Shown here: one piece after another, positions 33,454 through 42,606 of the stretch | Position numbering within the stretch: position 1 is the stretch's first letter | Layout of the letters: the number at the start of each line of letters is the position of its first letter | Assembly: GCA_031288395.1 (NCBI GenBank) | Contig: JAITRM010000031.1 | Span: 1-43,295, forward strand | Length of the DNA stretch: 43,295 bases | Direction of reading: 5' to 3' | From: Holosporaceae bacterium | GTDB lineage: Bacteria; Pseudomonadota; Alphaproteobacteria; UBA3830 | Made by a program: the position numbers and the translations under genes | The notes under the pieces: model-generated | Seen by the model: the letters and a program-made list of their open reading frames with translations, nothing else | Database searches by the model: none | Told to the model about the DNA's origin: nothing

Positions 33454-33942
33454 TCATCGTAGAAATTCAGAAACGGAGTAGCGGTCGTTTTTTTCCAGAA
33501 TTTTTCTGGAAAATTTTTCCAGATGAAAATAAGTCAAAAACGTGTCCGCATTATGGCGCTGATGAACCTGCGTGATTAGAGCATAGTCTACGAGATTTTT
33601 TTCCAGCGCGTAGTTGTAGAGTTTGGCGCCGCCGATTAACCAAAAATCGCCGTGTTTCGCGCAGACTTCCGGAAGAGTCCGGAAAATTTGAACGTTTGGC
33701 TGAAATTTTGCGCTGAGATCCCCGCCATTGTGTTTTAGACTCAATTCACTGGAGATAACGCAATGCATTCTTTCTTTCAGTGGCATTTCCTCAGTTTCCA
33801 AAAACGTGTTTTTTCCCATTGCTAACACACTGTTTTTGGTTTTCGCATAAAACAGTCGCCTGTCCTCCAGAAAACTCCAGGGAATGCTTCTATTTTTTGA
33901 CAGGCCGAAATCTAGGTCGACTATGGCTATTAGCCTTATCAA
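33454..33942 (-). CDS. folA: Dihydrofolate reductase
   Basis: A 162-aa NADPH-dependent enzyme that reduces dihydrofolate to tetrahydrofolate. Motifs: LIAIVDLDFGLSKNRSIPW (the G.IP.W active-site start with Trp), the LEDRRLFYAKTKNSVLAMGKNT nucleotide-binding region, and FWLIGGAKLYNYAL with the GG pair. The normal acidic residue is present in the active-site helix (E at LED). It overlaps the folE stop by 4 nt (ATGA), so translation is coupled. This makes a two-gene folate module with folE. Confidence 0.94.
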   Translation of the reverse strand: MIRLIAIVDLDFGLSKNRSIPWSFLEDRRLFYAKTKNSVLAMGKNTFLETEEMPLKERMHCVISSELSLKHNGGDLSAKFQPNVQIFRTLPEVCAKHGDFWLIGGAKLYNYALEKNLVDYALITQVHQRHNADTFLTYFHLEKFSRKILEKNDRYSVSEFLR

Positions 33943-34481
33943 TTTTTCTGAACGCTCTCTAAAAATTCTCGCCGCAGGTTAGGATCGCTCTTTAGAATTC
34001 CACTAAAATACCTGGTTACGAATTTTGACTCCGGCTTTTTCACGCCCCTATGGGAAATACAAAAATGTTCAGCCTCCAGATACACCGCCGCGCCCTTAAC
34101 CTCCAGCACAGATTCAAGAGCTTGCGCGATTTCCATGGTCATGCGTTCCTGCAATTGCAGCCTGCGCGCAAAACAATCGACGATGCGCGCCAATTTGCTA
34201 GCTCCCACGATTTTGCCCTGCGGCACATAGCCAACGCTCGCCGTACCAATTATGGGAACCAAATGATGCTCGCAGTGGGATTCGAAGCTAATATTTTTCA
34301 AAATTATTAGATCATCCATTCCGGAGTCGTAAAATTTACTGACTACGCTGGAAATATCAACGCCGTATCCGGAAAACGATTCTCCGTAGACTTTAGCAAC
34401 CCTCGCCGGAGTTTCTTCCAATCTCGAAGAATCCGGATCAATCTTCCCAATGATGCCTTTTATGTGATGCTCTATATCCAT
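33939..34481 (-). CDS. folE: GTP cyclohydrolase I
   Basis: A 180-aa enzyme that turns GTP into dihydroneopterin triphosphate, the first folate step. The zinc ligands are C70 and H73 (ESHCEHHLVP) and C141 (HFCISHRGVKKP). The N-terminal ETPARVAKVYGESFSGY is the family helix, VGYVPQGKIVGASKLARIVD and FARRLQLQERMT fit the core. It overlaps folA by 4 nt. Genes for the intermediate steps (folB, folK, folP) are not in the window, so whether the pathway is whole cannot be told. Confidence 0.96.
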   Translation of the reverse strand: MDIEHHIKGIIGKIDPDSSRLEETPARVAKVYGESFSGYGVDISSVVSKFYDSGMDDLIILKNISFESHCEHHLVPIIGTASVGYVPQGKIVGASKLARIVDCFARRLQLQERMTMEIAQALESVLEVKGAAVYLEAEHFCISHRGVKKPESKFVTRYFSGILKSDPNLRREFLESVQKN

Positions 34482-34562
34482 GTGCCGCAGCCAAAATCCG
34501 GCTCAGCATAACATATTTTTTTTGTCCATGCTTGAGAAAATTTCCATTTCATTCGATCGTCG

Positions 34563-34571
34563 TGCTAAAAT
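34563..34571 (+). promoter_or_regulatory. Extended -10 promoter of msbA-like gene
   Basis: TGCTAAAAT lies 25 nt before the ATG at 34597 and fits the same TGCTAnAnT pattern as the boxes before ffh, SRP RNA and tRNA-Lys. No good -35 at 17 nt. Confidence 0.4.
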
Positions 34572-34596
34572 GCCTACGTTTTAGTTCGTTTCCACA

Positions 34597-36357
34597 ATGG
34601 ATAAAATAATAAAGAAGATAAAAAACCTGCACATCGTAAAGAACGGCAGAAACATTTACCCCTACATAAAGCCATACTGGTTCAGGTCGCTTTTGGCGAT
34701 CCTGGTGACGTTTCCCGTTGGCACAATGGACGCGGTGATTGCTTGGTCTCTGAAGCCATACATGGATGTGGTAATGATAGAAAAAAATTTATCATCCAGC
34801 GCCTATGTTCCTCTTTTGATCGTAGTCTTTAGCGTGTTCCAGAGCGGATTCAATTATTCTGCAACCTATTTAAACGCCTGGGCTGGCGCGAAGATAAGCA
34901 ACGGCCTTAAGTATGATCTTCTGCAGAAATTAATGAGATACGAAGCGACTTTTTTTGACAAAAATGCTTCCGGCTTGATACAGGCGCGCTTTAATACGGA
35001 TGTGGATACGGCGTGTGCTGGATTATTGCGCCACATAAACATGTTCACTACGCGAATATTTTCATCATTTTCCTTGATTTGCGTTTTGTTTATAAACTCT
35101 TGGCAGTTGGCTGTCGTCGCCATGATAGTTTTGGTGATAGCTCTCTATCCGCTCTCCACGATTCGCAAGCGCATTTCCAGCATTGTCGGGAAAACGTTGT
35201 TTTCCAGTGCGGGCATCGCAACTTATTTCATTGAAGCCTTCAACGGAAATCGCATTATTACGTCCTATAACTTGTATGACTATCAGATGCAGAGGTTTTC
35301 CGACACTCTGGAGGAGGCGTTTAGACTGGGAATAAAAATGGTGCAGCGGACCGGCATTTTGTCCCCCATGATGCACTCGATTATTTCCGTAGGTATAGCG
35401 ATAATTATTTGGATGGGAGGTTATCTGATATCCAATCATTGGCTAACGGCCGGTGGTTTTGTTTCATTTATTACGGCAGTTTTGCTGCTATACCAGCCGA
35501 TAAAATCCATGGGAAACGACGTTAATTCGGTTCAGCAGTCCCTGATGGCCATTGAACGCGTATTCGAGTTGCTGGCGGAAATTCCGGCCATCACGAGCAA
35601 ACCAAACGCAATTAGGCTAGAATTCGTGAAAAATAGCATCGAGTATAAAAATGTCGAGTTTGAGTACATAAAAGGTAGGCCGGTGCTCCGAAAAGTAAGT
35701 CTAAAAATAAAAGTTGGACAGACCGTGGCCCTCGTCGGGAATTCCGGAGGAGGAAAAACGACGCTTGTGAATCTTTTGCCAAGATTTTATGACATAAAAT
35801 CCGGTAGCATCATGATCGACGGCCTAGACATTCGAGATGTGGAACTTGACTCTCTGCGGGATAAGATCGCCATTGTTTTTCAGGATAATTTCCTTTTTAC
35901 TGGAACCATCCGCGAGAACATTTTGTTGGGCAAAAGAAACGCAACGGAGGAGGAGATCAATCTGGCTATAGAATCGGCGTGTTTAGGCGAATTCGTCAAA
36001 AGCCTCGACAAGGGAATTGATACCGAGATAGGAGAGCGTGGAATTCTGCTGTCCGGAGGTCAAAAACAGAGGGTAGCCATTGCCCGAGCATTCATAAAAA
36101 ATGCTCCCATCGTGATTTTGGACGAAGCAACCTCTTCTCTGGACAACAAATCGGAGGCCGTCGTGCAACTCGCCATAGAAAACCTCATGAAAGATCGCAC
36201 TGTTTTCATTGTCGCGCATCGATTGTCAACCGTAAAAAACGCCGATAGAATTGTCGTGGTAAACAACGGAAAGATCGTCGAATCCGGAGCTCACAAGACA
36301 TTGATAGCGAAAAAAAACAGCGCCTACGCGTCGCTCTACCGCATGCAATTGACCTGA
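34597..36357 (+). CDS. MsbA-like ABC exporter
   Basis: A 586-aa half-transporter with six N-terminal membrane helices and a C-terminal ATPase. Motifs: Walker A GNSGGGKTT (381-389), Q-loop IVFQDNFLFTGTIRENI (about 427-443), signature LLSGGQKQR (484-492), Walker B IVILDEATSSLD (505-516) and the H-loop VAHRLST. The N-terminal FPVGTMDAVIAWSLKPYMD and FDKNASGLIQARFNTDVD follow the lipid A exporter MsbA. Flipping of lipid A-core or a related lipid is the likely role. No clear ribosome site precedes the ATG. It is monocistronic here, facing the clpP end. Confidence 0.92.
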   Translation: MDKIIKKIKNLHIVKNGRNIYPYIKPYWFRSLLAILVTFPVGTMDAVIAWSLKPYMDVVMIEKNLSSSAYVPLLIVVFSVFQSGFNYSATYLNAWAGAKISNGLKYDLLQKLMRYEATFFDKNASGLIQARFNTDVDTACAGLLRHINMFTTRIFSSFSLICVLFINSWQLAVVAMIVLVIALYPLSTIRKRISSIVGKTLFSSAGIATYFIEAFNGNRIITSYNLYDYQMQRFSDTLEEAFRLGIKMVQRTGILSPMMHSIISVGIAIIIWMGGYLISNHWLTAGGFVSFITAVLLLYQPIKSMGNDVNSVQQSLMAIERVFELLAEIPAITSKPNAIRLEFVKNSIEYKNVEFEYIKGRPVLRKVSLKIKVGQTVALVGNSGGGKTTLVNLLPRFYDIKSGSIMIDGLDIRDVELDSLRDKIAIVFQDNFLFTGTIRENILLGKRNATEEEINLAIESACLGEFVKSLDKGIDTEIGERGILLSGGQKQRVAIARAFIKNAPIVILDEATSSLDNKSEAVVQLAIENLMKDRTVFIVAHRLSTVKNADRIVVVNNGKIVESGAHKTLIAKKNSAYASLYRMQLT

Positions 36358-36374
36358 GAGATTTCCGAGACCAT

Positions 36375-36977
36375 CTATATTTTCCTTTTCTCGATTATTT
36401 CGTCGATCAGGCCGAACTTCCTCGCCTCTTCCGGAGACATATAATTATCGCGGTCCATTGCCTTTTCGACCTCTTTCAGTGGCATTCCGGTGTGCTTTTC
36501 ATATATTTTATTTGTGCGAGCACGAATGTTCAGAATTTCTTTCGCGTGAATCTCTATATCTGCCGCTTGTCCGCGAAATCCTCCGGACGGTTGGTGGATC
36601 ATAATTCTGGAATTTGGCAGCGAACACCTTTTTCCCTTGGCTCCGGCCGTCAACAATAGCGATCCCATGGACGCCGCCTGACCTATGCATAGGGTGGTGA
36701 CCTCCGGCACAATATATTGCATCGTATCGTATATGGATAGACCGGACGTTATCACTCCTCCCGGTGAATTTATGTAAAAGAAGATATCTTTCTTAGGATC
36801 TTCGGATTCCAAAAACAAAAGCTGAGCGCAGATTAAACTGGCCGATGTGTCATTGACCTCGCCGGTCAAAAACACGATGCGTTCCTTGAGGAGGCGGGAA
36901 TAAATGTCATAGGAGCGTTCTCCCCGACTAGTTTGCTCCACGACCATCGGGACTAGCAGGCCCATGCGTTCGTCCAT
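36375..36977 (-). CDS. clpP: ATP-dependent Clp protease proteolytic subunit
   Basis: A 200-aa serine protease forming the tetradecameric chamber that works with ClpX or ClpA. Catalytic residues: Ser103 (GQAASMGS), His128 (IMIHQPSGG), and Asp177 ([13 protein letters not shown]). [20 protein letters not shown] is the typical N-terminus and [14 protein letters not shown] the oxyanion region. GGAGAGG lies 4 nt before the ATG. It follows tig by 27 nt on the same strand; tig-clpP is the usual order, with clpX then lon next, but here msbA ends 17 nt away on the other strand, so clpX has moved or been lost. Confidence 0.97.
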   Translation of the reverse strand: MDERMGLLVPMVVEQTSRGERSYDIYSRLLKERIVFLTGEVNDTSASLICAQLLFLESEDPKKDIFFYINSPGGVITSGLSIYDTMQYIVPEVTTLCIGQAASMGSLLLTAGAKGKRCSLPNSRIMIHQPSGGFRGQAADIEIHAKEILNIRARTNKIYEKHTGMPLKEVEKAMDRDNYMSPEEARKFGLIDEIIEKRKI

Positions 36978-37004
36978 TTTGCCTCTCCACTTCTAAAACA
37001 AAAA

Positions 37005-38417
37005 CTACTCTTCCTCTTTGGAATCGTGGGATTTTTTTGCGGACTCTCCGGAATCTTCGATCTTTTTCGCCGATTTACTCCCTTCCTGAACTTTGCCCGC
37101 GTCATCTTGGAAAAATTCAAAGGGTTCTTCGTCTATGGCTATTAGCTCCTTTACGGAGCACTTCTTCTCGCTAATTTTTACTTTTTTCAGCAAAAAATCG
37201 ACGATCTTTTTCTCTAAAATCGGAGCAGCTATTATTCGCATCGCGTCGCTGTCATTGTACATATTCCAAATGGCCTTCTCGCGCCCGGGGTACACGGCCG
37301 CAATATTGCTGATGGCCTGAGAAATCTCGTTTTTCGTCACGCCAATCCTTTCCCTTTTTGCTACTTCCGCAACTACCAGTCCAAGCCTGACCCGCTCCGC
37401 TGCGATTTTGACGCATTCCTTTTCAATTTCCGGAGTAATTTCCTTCCCAAGTCTTTTACCTTCCTCTGAAATCTGACTGAGGACTTCCTTGCTCTCCGCG
37501 TCCAGCATTCCTTGCGGGATATCGAAATTATACATCTCGGACAGTTTATTCAGCAGATCTCGCTTCATGATATCACGTGAAATTGCATCGTACTTGGAAA
37601 CGATCTGAGACTTCGCCCATTCCCTCAGCTTTTCTAAATTTTCATAACCGACATACTTCGCAAACTCATCGTCCAATTTATGCTCTTTGGCTTTGAAAAT
37701 TTTCTTAACCACGGCCCTGTGGGCGATACTTCTCCCGGCCAACGCTTTATCTCGGAAGCCCGCCGGATAATTTATCGAAAACTCGCGAGTTTCAGAAATT
37801 TTCGCTCCGATCAAATGCTTCCAGAAATCGTCGACCAGAGTCTCTCTGCCAAGTACAACATCAAAATCTTTTATTAGATTATCTTTCCTGTTTTTGTCCG
37901 GTTTCAGTCGGCTTAAATCGATGATAATTTTCTGCCCATTTTCAACCTCTTCAGCGGTTTCATCTTCAACCCAGTCCTTATGTTCTTTCCGGATGGACTC
38001 CAGAATCGACTCTACCTCCTTAGGATCAACTTCAGCAACATGCTTTTCTATTTCTAGACCTGATACTTCCTGCAACTCAAAAGTCGGAAATACCTCTAAT
38101 TTCAAGGTAAATTCCAGCCCATCGGCGCCTTCCTTTAGTGCGTCAGTACTATAGCTGTATATGAGCAAGTTCTCATCTTTCAGCACTTTGTCAATCGCAG
38201 AAGCGATTGCCGACTCCTTGGCTTTGGCTTGCAGGCTACTTCCCTGCGTGCGTCTGATGACGTCCAGCGGCACTTTCCCCGGGCGAAATCCATCCAAACG
38301 AGTCTTGGCCGCCGCTTCTTTGAGTTTGTCCGTTAAGGCAGCGTCGAGTTCGTTAGCAGACACAAAGATATTATAACACCTGGCAAGGCCATCGACTGTT
38401 TTTTCCACAATTTCCAT
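37005..38417 (-). CDS. tig: Trigger factor chaperone
   Basis: A 470-aa ribosome-associated chaperone and prolyl isomerase. GGAG lies 5 nt before the ATG. Order of parts: ribosome-binding domain with the GFRPGKVPLDVIRRTQG tail motif (near 43-60), an FKBP-type PPIase domain (about 160-245; here the strand GQKIIIDLSRLK and FSINYPAGFRDKALAGR), and a long helical C-domain. A low-complexity acidic Lys/Ser/Glu tail (SAKKIEDSGESAKKSHDSKE) follows and is longer than in E. coli (432 aa total). It is downstream of tRNA-Leu by 25 nt and upstream of clpP, so one transcript is likely. Confidence 0.96.
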   Translation of the reverse strand: MEIVEKTVDGLARCYNIFVSANELDAALTDKLKEAAAKTRLDGFRPGKVPLDVIRRTQGSSLQAKAKESAIASAIDKVLKDENLLIYSYSTDALKEGADGLEFTLKLEVFPTFELQEVSGLEIEKHVAEVDPKEVESILESIRKEHKDWVEDETAEEVENGQKIIIDLSRLKPDKNRKDNLIKDFDVVLGRETLVDDFWKHLIGAKISETREFSINYPAGFRDKALAGRSIAHRAVVKKIFKAKEHKLDDEFAKYVGYENLEKLREWAKSQIVSKYDAISRDIMKRDLLNKLSEMYNFDIPQGMLDAESKEVLSQISEEGKRLGKEITPEIEKECVKIAAERVRLGLVVAEVAKRERIGVTKNEISQAISNIAAVYPGREKAIWNMYNDSDAMRIIAAPILEKKIVDFLLKKVKISEKKCSVKELIAIDEEPFEFFQDDAGKVQEGSKSAKKIEDSGESAKKSHDSKEEE

Positions 38418-38442
38418 AGCGGCTCCAATTGAACTAAAATCC

Positions 38443-38527
38443 TGGTGCGGGCGAAGGGATTTGAACCCCCACAGCGCAAGCTACCAGAACCTAAATCTGG
38501 CGTGTCTACCAGTTTCACCACGCCCGC
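38443..38527 (-). tRNA. tRNA-Leu (anticodon TAG)
   Basis: Minus strand, 85 nt with encoded CCA. Acceptor GCGGGCG pairs with CGCCCGC and is followed by A-CCA. The anticodon stem CCAGA/TCTGG closes the loop TTTAGGT; TAG reads CUA (Leu). A long variable arm (GTAGCTTGCGCTGT) is typical of leucine tRNAs. T arm contains GGTTCAAATCC. It lies 25 nt upstream of tig. Confidence 0.96.
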
Positions 38528-38543
38528 AGCAACTCGTTTGCGC

Positions 38544-38572
38544 AGTATGTATAACATTTATTTTATTAACAA
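38544..38572 (-). promoter_or_regulatory. Promoter of tRNA-Leu / tig / clpP
   Basis: On the minus strand TTGTTA (38567-38572) and CATACT (38544-38549) are spaced by 17 nt. Initiation near 38537 gives a leader of about 10 nt to the tRNA. The transcript may read through to tig and clpP. Confidence 0.4.
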
Positions 38573-38579
38573 AAAACCA

Positions 38580-39593
38580 CTATCTAAAATAAAAATCCAT
38601 TGTCTTCGTCAACAGCTCGTCGATGCTAACCGTCGGCTGCCACTCCAAAATCGTCGCCGCTTTTTTGATGGACGGAACCCTTCTGGCAACATCCTGATAT
38701 GATTTTCCATAATAACTAGCTGAGCTCATATTGGTAATTTTTATTTTTTTAACCACTTCTTTGAGTTTGTCGTATTTTCCTGCAAGTCTAACAACCCTCT
38801 CTGCCAATTCCTTTATGCTTAGCTCATTGTGGGGATTTCCGATGTTAAATATCTGTCCATCGGCGCAGTTATCCTTATTCTCTATAATTTTGATTAGCGC
38901 AGCTATCCCATCCGAAATGTACGTGAAACAGCGCAGCTGATTTCCTCCGTCAACCAGATTAATATCCTTTCCGTGCAGAATATTGCTCAAAAATTGGGAA
39001 ATCACCCGGGAACTTCCACTTTCAGATTTGTAAATATCGTCCAGTCGAGGACCGTTCCAGTTAAATGGACGAAATAGCGTGTAGCGCAAGCCATTCTCTA
39101 CCCCATATGCGTAAATTACGCGGTCCAGCATTTGTTTGGAGCAGGAATATATCCACCTTTGCTTGCCAATGGGACCGGTGACAAGATTGGATGTCTCCTC
39201 ATCGAACTCCTCGTCTTCACACATCCCATATACCTCGCATGTGGATGGGAAGATTAGCCGCTTGCCATATTTCACCGCCCATTTCACAATTTGCATATTG
39301 GCCTCGAAATCCAATTCGAAAATCTTTGTAGGATTTTGCACATACATCGATGGAACGGCGATTGCCGCGAGAGGAAAGACCAGGTCGCAGCCTTTCAACT
39401 GCTCTTCCACCACGTCCACATCCTTCAATATGTCCGCTTTTATGAAATTAAATCTCTTATGCGTAAGCAAATGCTCTATTTTTGACGAGGCAATATCGAT
39501 GGCGACGATGTTCCAATCCTCATGATTTTTAATAATTTCCTCGGACAAATGACCGCCTATGAAGCCGCCAGCTCCAACGATTAATATCTTCAT
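38580..39593 (-). CDS. UDP-sugar dehydrogenase/decarboxylase (ArnA C-domain-like, stand-alone)
   Basis: A 337-aa SDR enzyme. N-terminal NAD site GAGGFIGGHL, the CEVYG of the catalytic strand, and the active-site YSCSKQMLDRVI (Tyr-x-x-x-Lys). It then carries FRPFNWNGPRLDDIY and SGSSRVISQF, and DGGNQLRCFTYISDGIAAL. These follow the dehydrogenase domain of ArnA and the related UDP-4-keto-pentose/UDP-xylose synthases (UDP-glucuronate to UDP-pentose). The formyltransferase half of ArnA is absent. It overlaps the upstream GT2 by 4 nt (ATGA) with AGGGG before it, so translation is coupled. Which UDP-pentose is made cannot be told from sequence. Confidence 0.9.
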   Translation of the reverse strand: MKILIVGAGGFIGGHLSEEIIKNHEDWNIVAIDIASSKIEHLLTHKRFNFIKADILKDVDVVEEQLKGCDLVFPLAAIAVPSMYVQNPTKIFELDFEANMQIVKWAVKYGKRLIFPSTCEVYGMCEDEEFDEETSNLVTGPIGKQRWIYSCSKQMLDRVIYAYGVENGLRYTLFRPFNWNGPRLDDIYKSESGSSRVISQFLSNILHGKDINLVDGGNQLRCFTYISDGIAALIKIIENKDNCADGQIFNIGNPHNELSIKELAERVVRLAGKYDKLKEVVKKIKITNMSSASYYGKSYQDVARRVPSIKKAATILEWQPTVSIDELLTKTMDFYFR

Positions 39594-40555
39594 TGTTTTC
39601 CCCTTCCTTTTCTCTTTTTTTCTAAAATATCACGAATAACAAAGCGAGGATGCTCGCAAACAGCGAAATAGGCTCTCCCCAAATATTCTCCCAAAAGACC
39701 GATTCCGAGAATAATTACACTTAATAGCAAAAAAACGAAAGCGAATCTCAGGCCATATCCATGGTGATGGGAGACGAATCTCTTAAACAATTCCACGAAG
39801 AAATACACTCCGCTCATGGCGGAAATTATCATTCCGAGCATGGTGAACACATGCAGCGGCCCCAGTGAAAATCCCGTCATTAGATCGAAGGTAATGCGAA
39901 CTAACTTGTAAAAATTATACTTGGATCCGCCCGCTTTTCGCTCGGCATGTGTAACGGGAATATCTATGGGATTACCGGCGAATTTTTGAGCAAGCGCCGT
40001 GATAAAAGTCGACGTTTCTCTGGTTTTTACAACTTCATCGACTATGATTCTCTTATAGGCGCGCAACATGCAGCCGTGATCTTTTGTCTTTATGCCGGTT
40101 AGTTTCGCTCTCATGATGTTCACTATTCTGGAGGCGTTAGTTCGAAACCAGTTGTCTTGGCGGCTGGCCCTATATCCGCCCACCAAATCGTACCCCTCTT
40201 CCATTTTGCTCAGCAAATTCGGGATCTCTTCCGGCAGGTTTTGCAGATCTGCGTCCATGGTTACGATCACGTCTCCACGGACACGTTCAAATCCGGCAAG
40301 AATGGCCACATATTGGCCATAATTTCCGTTAAACGTAATTATTCTCAGGACATCAGAACGTTTCCTGAACCAAGCGCGCAGCATTTGGGGAGTCTTATCG
40401 GAACTACCGTCGTCAACTATGATAATTTCATACGCTTCTTTGGTTTCGTCCATAGTCTTCAACAGGCGACCAAAAAGCTCGTTCACGTTTTCTTGCTCGT
40501 TGAAAACAGGAACAACCACAGAAACTTTCGGTTTATTGCCGATCATGCTGCTCAT
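39590..40555 (-). CDS. ArnC-like polyprenyl-phosphate glycosyltransferase (GT2)
   Basis: A 321-aa GT2 enzyme with a C-terminal pair of membrane helices. The start is taken at ATG 40555 (MSSMIGNKPKVSVVVPVFNEQ), just after the upstream gene stop; the longer frame to 40801 runs inside that gene. Motifs: EIIIVDDGSSDKTP, VTMDADLQNLPEEIP, LVGGYRASRQDNWFRT, GCMLRAYKR, and the helices LGPLHVFTMLGMIIS and FVFLLLSVIILGIGLLGEYLG. It should put a sugar on undecaprenyl phosphate. Order in the operon (GT39, flippase, this gene, dehydrogenase) matches an Arn-like lipid-linked sugar route. Confidence 0.92.
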   Translation of the reverse strand: MSSMIGNKPKVSVVVPVFNEQENVNELFGRLLKTMDETKEAYEIIIVDDGSSDKTPQMLRAWFRKRSDVLRIITFNGNYGQYVAILAGFERVRGDVIVTMDADLQNLPEEIPNLLSKMEEGYDLVGGYRASRQDNWFRTNASRIVNIMRAKLTGIKTKDHGCMLRAYKRIIVDEVVKTRETSTFITALAQKFAGNPIDIPVTHAERKAGGSKYNFYKLVRITFDLMTGFSLGPLHVFTMLGMIISAMSGVYFFVELFKRFVSHHHGYGLRFAFVFLLLSVIILGIGLLGEYLGRAYFAVCEHPRFVIRDILEKKRKGRGKQ

Positions 40556-40557
40556 CG

Positions 40558-40917
40558 TTAACTTTTTGCAATAAATGCTACTCCCACCAATATCAGAGAG
40601 ATTCCAACTACCCTGTGCAGAGTAATAATTTCCCCCAAAAACGCCCATCCGGCAAGCGCCGTAATTACGAATCCCAAGCTGCTTATGGGATAGAGGAAGC
40701 TTACATCGAACTGAGAGATTAGATACATCCACAAAATCAGACCCATAACCAACACGAAAATCCCTACGCAAATATACATGTTGGTGACTATTGATATGCA
40801 AAGCGGAAGGAAGGGTTGACCATAATTGATCATGGCAGATCCCTTTTTAAAGACTATCTGGGCCGTGGAATTCATGATTATTTGCAGGAAAACGAGCGCA
40901 ACGTTCAAAAATTTCAT
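40558..40917 (-). CDS. EmrE-like flippase subunit (ArnE/ArnF-type)
   Basis: A 119-aa membrane protein with four helices of the SMR/DMT fold, about the length of ArnE or ArnF (111-128 aa). Features are an N-terminal MNSTAQIVFKKGSAMI, a YLISQFDVSFLYPISSLGFV segment and the final GEIITLHRVVGISLILVGV helix. It overlaps the GT39 gene by 4 nt (ATGA), consistent with tight coupling. Likely role: flipping undecaprenyl-phosphate-linked sugar to the periplasm. ArnE/F normally work as a heterodimer; only one gene is visible here. Confidence 0.82.
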   Translation of the reverse strand: MKFLNVALVFLQIIMNSTAQIVFKKGSAMINYGQPFLPLCISIVTNMYICVGIFVLVMGLILWMYLISQFDVSFLYPISSLGFVITALAGWAFLGEIITLHRVVGISLILVGVAFIAKS

Positions 40918-42587
40918 CGATTTGCGATCACCAAAAAATATTCATTAAAATCAAGGATCTTATGGACCATACTAACATCCGCAAAAACTTCTCTGTAGTC
41001 GTTCCGGGATAGTAGCAGAAAAATTCTATGATTTGTAGTATTCCATAACTTCCAAAAGTCTTCCTTTGTTATCAGCCGGTTTGTGTTTTTTTCGGATTTA
41101 GCCCCAAACTCCAGCTCTCCCACAAAATTCACAACGCCAACGGTATCGCGCAGGTATACGGGAAAATCTTGATAATACCTCCCGTAACAGAAGACTAAAT
41201 CGTCGTTCCTTCTATTGAGATTGATGATTTCAGCAAAGCGCTTGGTGGAAGGCTTTTTTACCTCCTGATAGAAGGGCGCAGCCTTGTTTATGACCCACAT
41301 CATATTGGCGCTCAGAAACAAATAAAACAGCATGCCTGAAAATCTAAAATTTTTGAAATGCGCCGCGCAGAGCAAAACAATTGCTCCAATCAGAAGCAAA
41401 GCGAAGAAGACATTTACCAATAGATTGGCGTTTGCATTCTCCACAACGTCGGCAATTTCTGCTTTTGCCAACAGATATGCGCCGCATGCAATGGCAAGTA
41501 TCAGAATGTTTAGCCAAACGCCGTTCCTGAAATCTTTACCTCCGGAATCAATGGATTTCGCCAATGTTATTCCGGTTATCAAGGCCATGGGCTGCGCCGC
41601 CGGAAGGATATACGGTATCAATTTTGACTTGGAAAAAGAGAAAAAAAGCAAGACGCCAAGAATCCAACAGATCAGAAAAATGTTCTCGGAATTATTTTTG
41701 ATTTTTTGCAGTGAATTCCTCAAGCCAGCCAAAAAAAAGCCTGTCCAGGGGATAAAACCCACCAATAAAACCGGAATAAAAAACCAGACGGGCTGATATC
41801 TGTAATGGATGGTGGTGGTGTACCTCAGAAAATGCTCCACTATGAAATAGTAATACAGGAAATCATCGTTTCTGCTTGCAATCAGTATGTGCCAGGGCAA
41901 GAATATTACGCAAAAGACCAGCAAGCCGGGAAGGTACAATATTTCTTTAATTTTTTCCCAACTGCCGGCAAATGCCATCCACAGAAAAACTACAAATGCC
42001 GGCAAAACAATTCCCACAAGACCCTTGGTCAGAGCCGCCAACGCCGCCAACGCGTACATGGCTATAATCCAGGGTTTTGGAGAAAATTTTCCGGCATTTT
42101 TACTCACAAAAACAAGATAAAAACACCATAGGGCTCCGTCCATTAGAACCGACAGCACGAGATCGAGAATGATTAATCTACTGTGGATATAATACAAAAC
42201 GCTGGTGGCCAATATTCCAGTTGCCAGAAGGCCGGCGTTGGGGGAATAACATCGCGAGCCAACGAAGAACACGCTGAGGCATCCGATGATTGCAAAAAGC
42301 ATCACCCAAATTCTCATGGATATTTCATCTATGCCAAACGCCTTGATGGAGGCCGCCTGCATCCAATAGAACAGAGGAGGTTTTTCGAAATATTTCAGTC
42401 CGTTGAGGCGCGGCGTTACGTAGTCTCCGGTTACGGTCATTTCCCTTGGAATTTCTGCATACCTGCCTTCGTCCGGATCCGCAAAGCATCTGTTTCCAAT
42501 TTCGTAGGAGAAGAAAAACAACAGCAGCAGCGAGAGGAAAAAAGTTCCCCTGGCTCCACTTAAATTCACACTTTGGTTCTTTTTCAT
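40914..42587 (-). CDS. ArnT-like glycosyltransferase (GT39/GT83 family)
   Basis: A 557-aa inner-membrane transferase that uses an undecaprenyl-linked sugar and, in ArnT, modifies lipid A. The ATG at 42587 is taken; the frame upstream of it is tRNA-Gly. The periplasmic loop 1 signature DPDEGRYAEIPREM, then GDYVTPRLNGLKYFEKPPL with the conserved Glu-Lys-Pro-Pro, is very clear. About a dozen helices follow, then a polar C-terminal periplasmic domain (from about residue 450). It is the first gene of the operon and overlaps the flippase gene. Lipid A or another lipid could be the acceptor. Confidence 0.94.
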   Translation of the reverse strand: MKKNQSVNLSGARGTFFLSLLLLFFFSYEIGNRCFADPDEGRYAEIPREMTVTGDYVTPRLNGLKYFEKPPLFYWMQAASIKAFGIDEISMRIWVMLFAIIGCLSVFFVGSRCYSPNAGLLATGILATSVLYYIHSRLIILDLVLSVLMDGALWCFYLVFVSKNAGKFSPKPWIIAMYALAALAALTKGLVGIVLPAFVVFLWMAFAGSWEKIKEILYLPGLLVFCVIFLPWHILIASRNDDFLYYYFIVEHFLRYTTTIHYRYQPVWFFIPVLLVGFIPWTGFFLAGLRNSLQKIKNNSENIFLICWILGVLLFFSFSKSKLIPYILPAAQPMALITGITLAKSIDSGGKDFRNGVWLNILILAIACGAYLLAKAEIADVVENANANLLVNVFFALLLIGAIVLLCAAHFKNFRFSGMLFYLFLSANMMWVINKAAPFYQEVKKPSTKRFAEIINLNRRNDDLVFCYGRYYQDFPVYLRDTVGVVNFVGELEFGAKSEKNTNRLITKEDFWKLWNTTNHRIFLLLSRNDYREVFADVSMVHKILDFNEYFLVIANR

Positions 42588-42606
42588 AAGAAATCCAGCT
42601 GATCGG

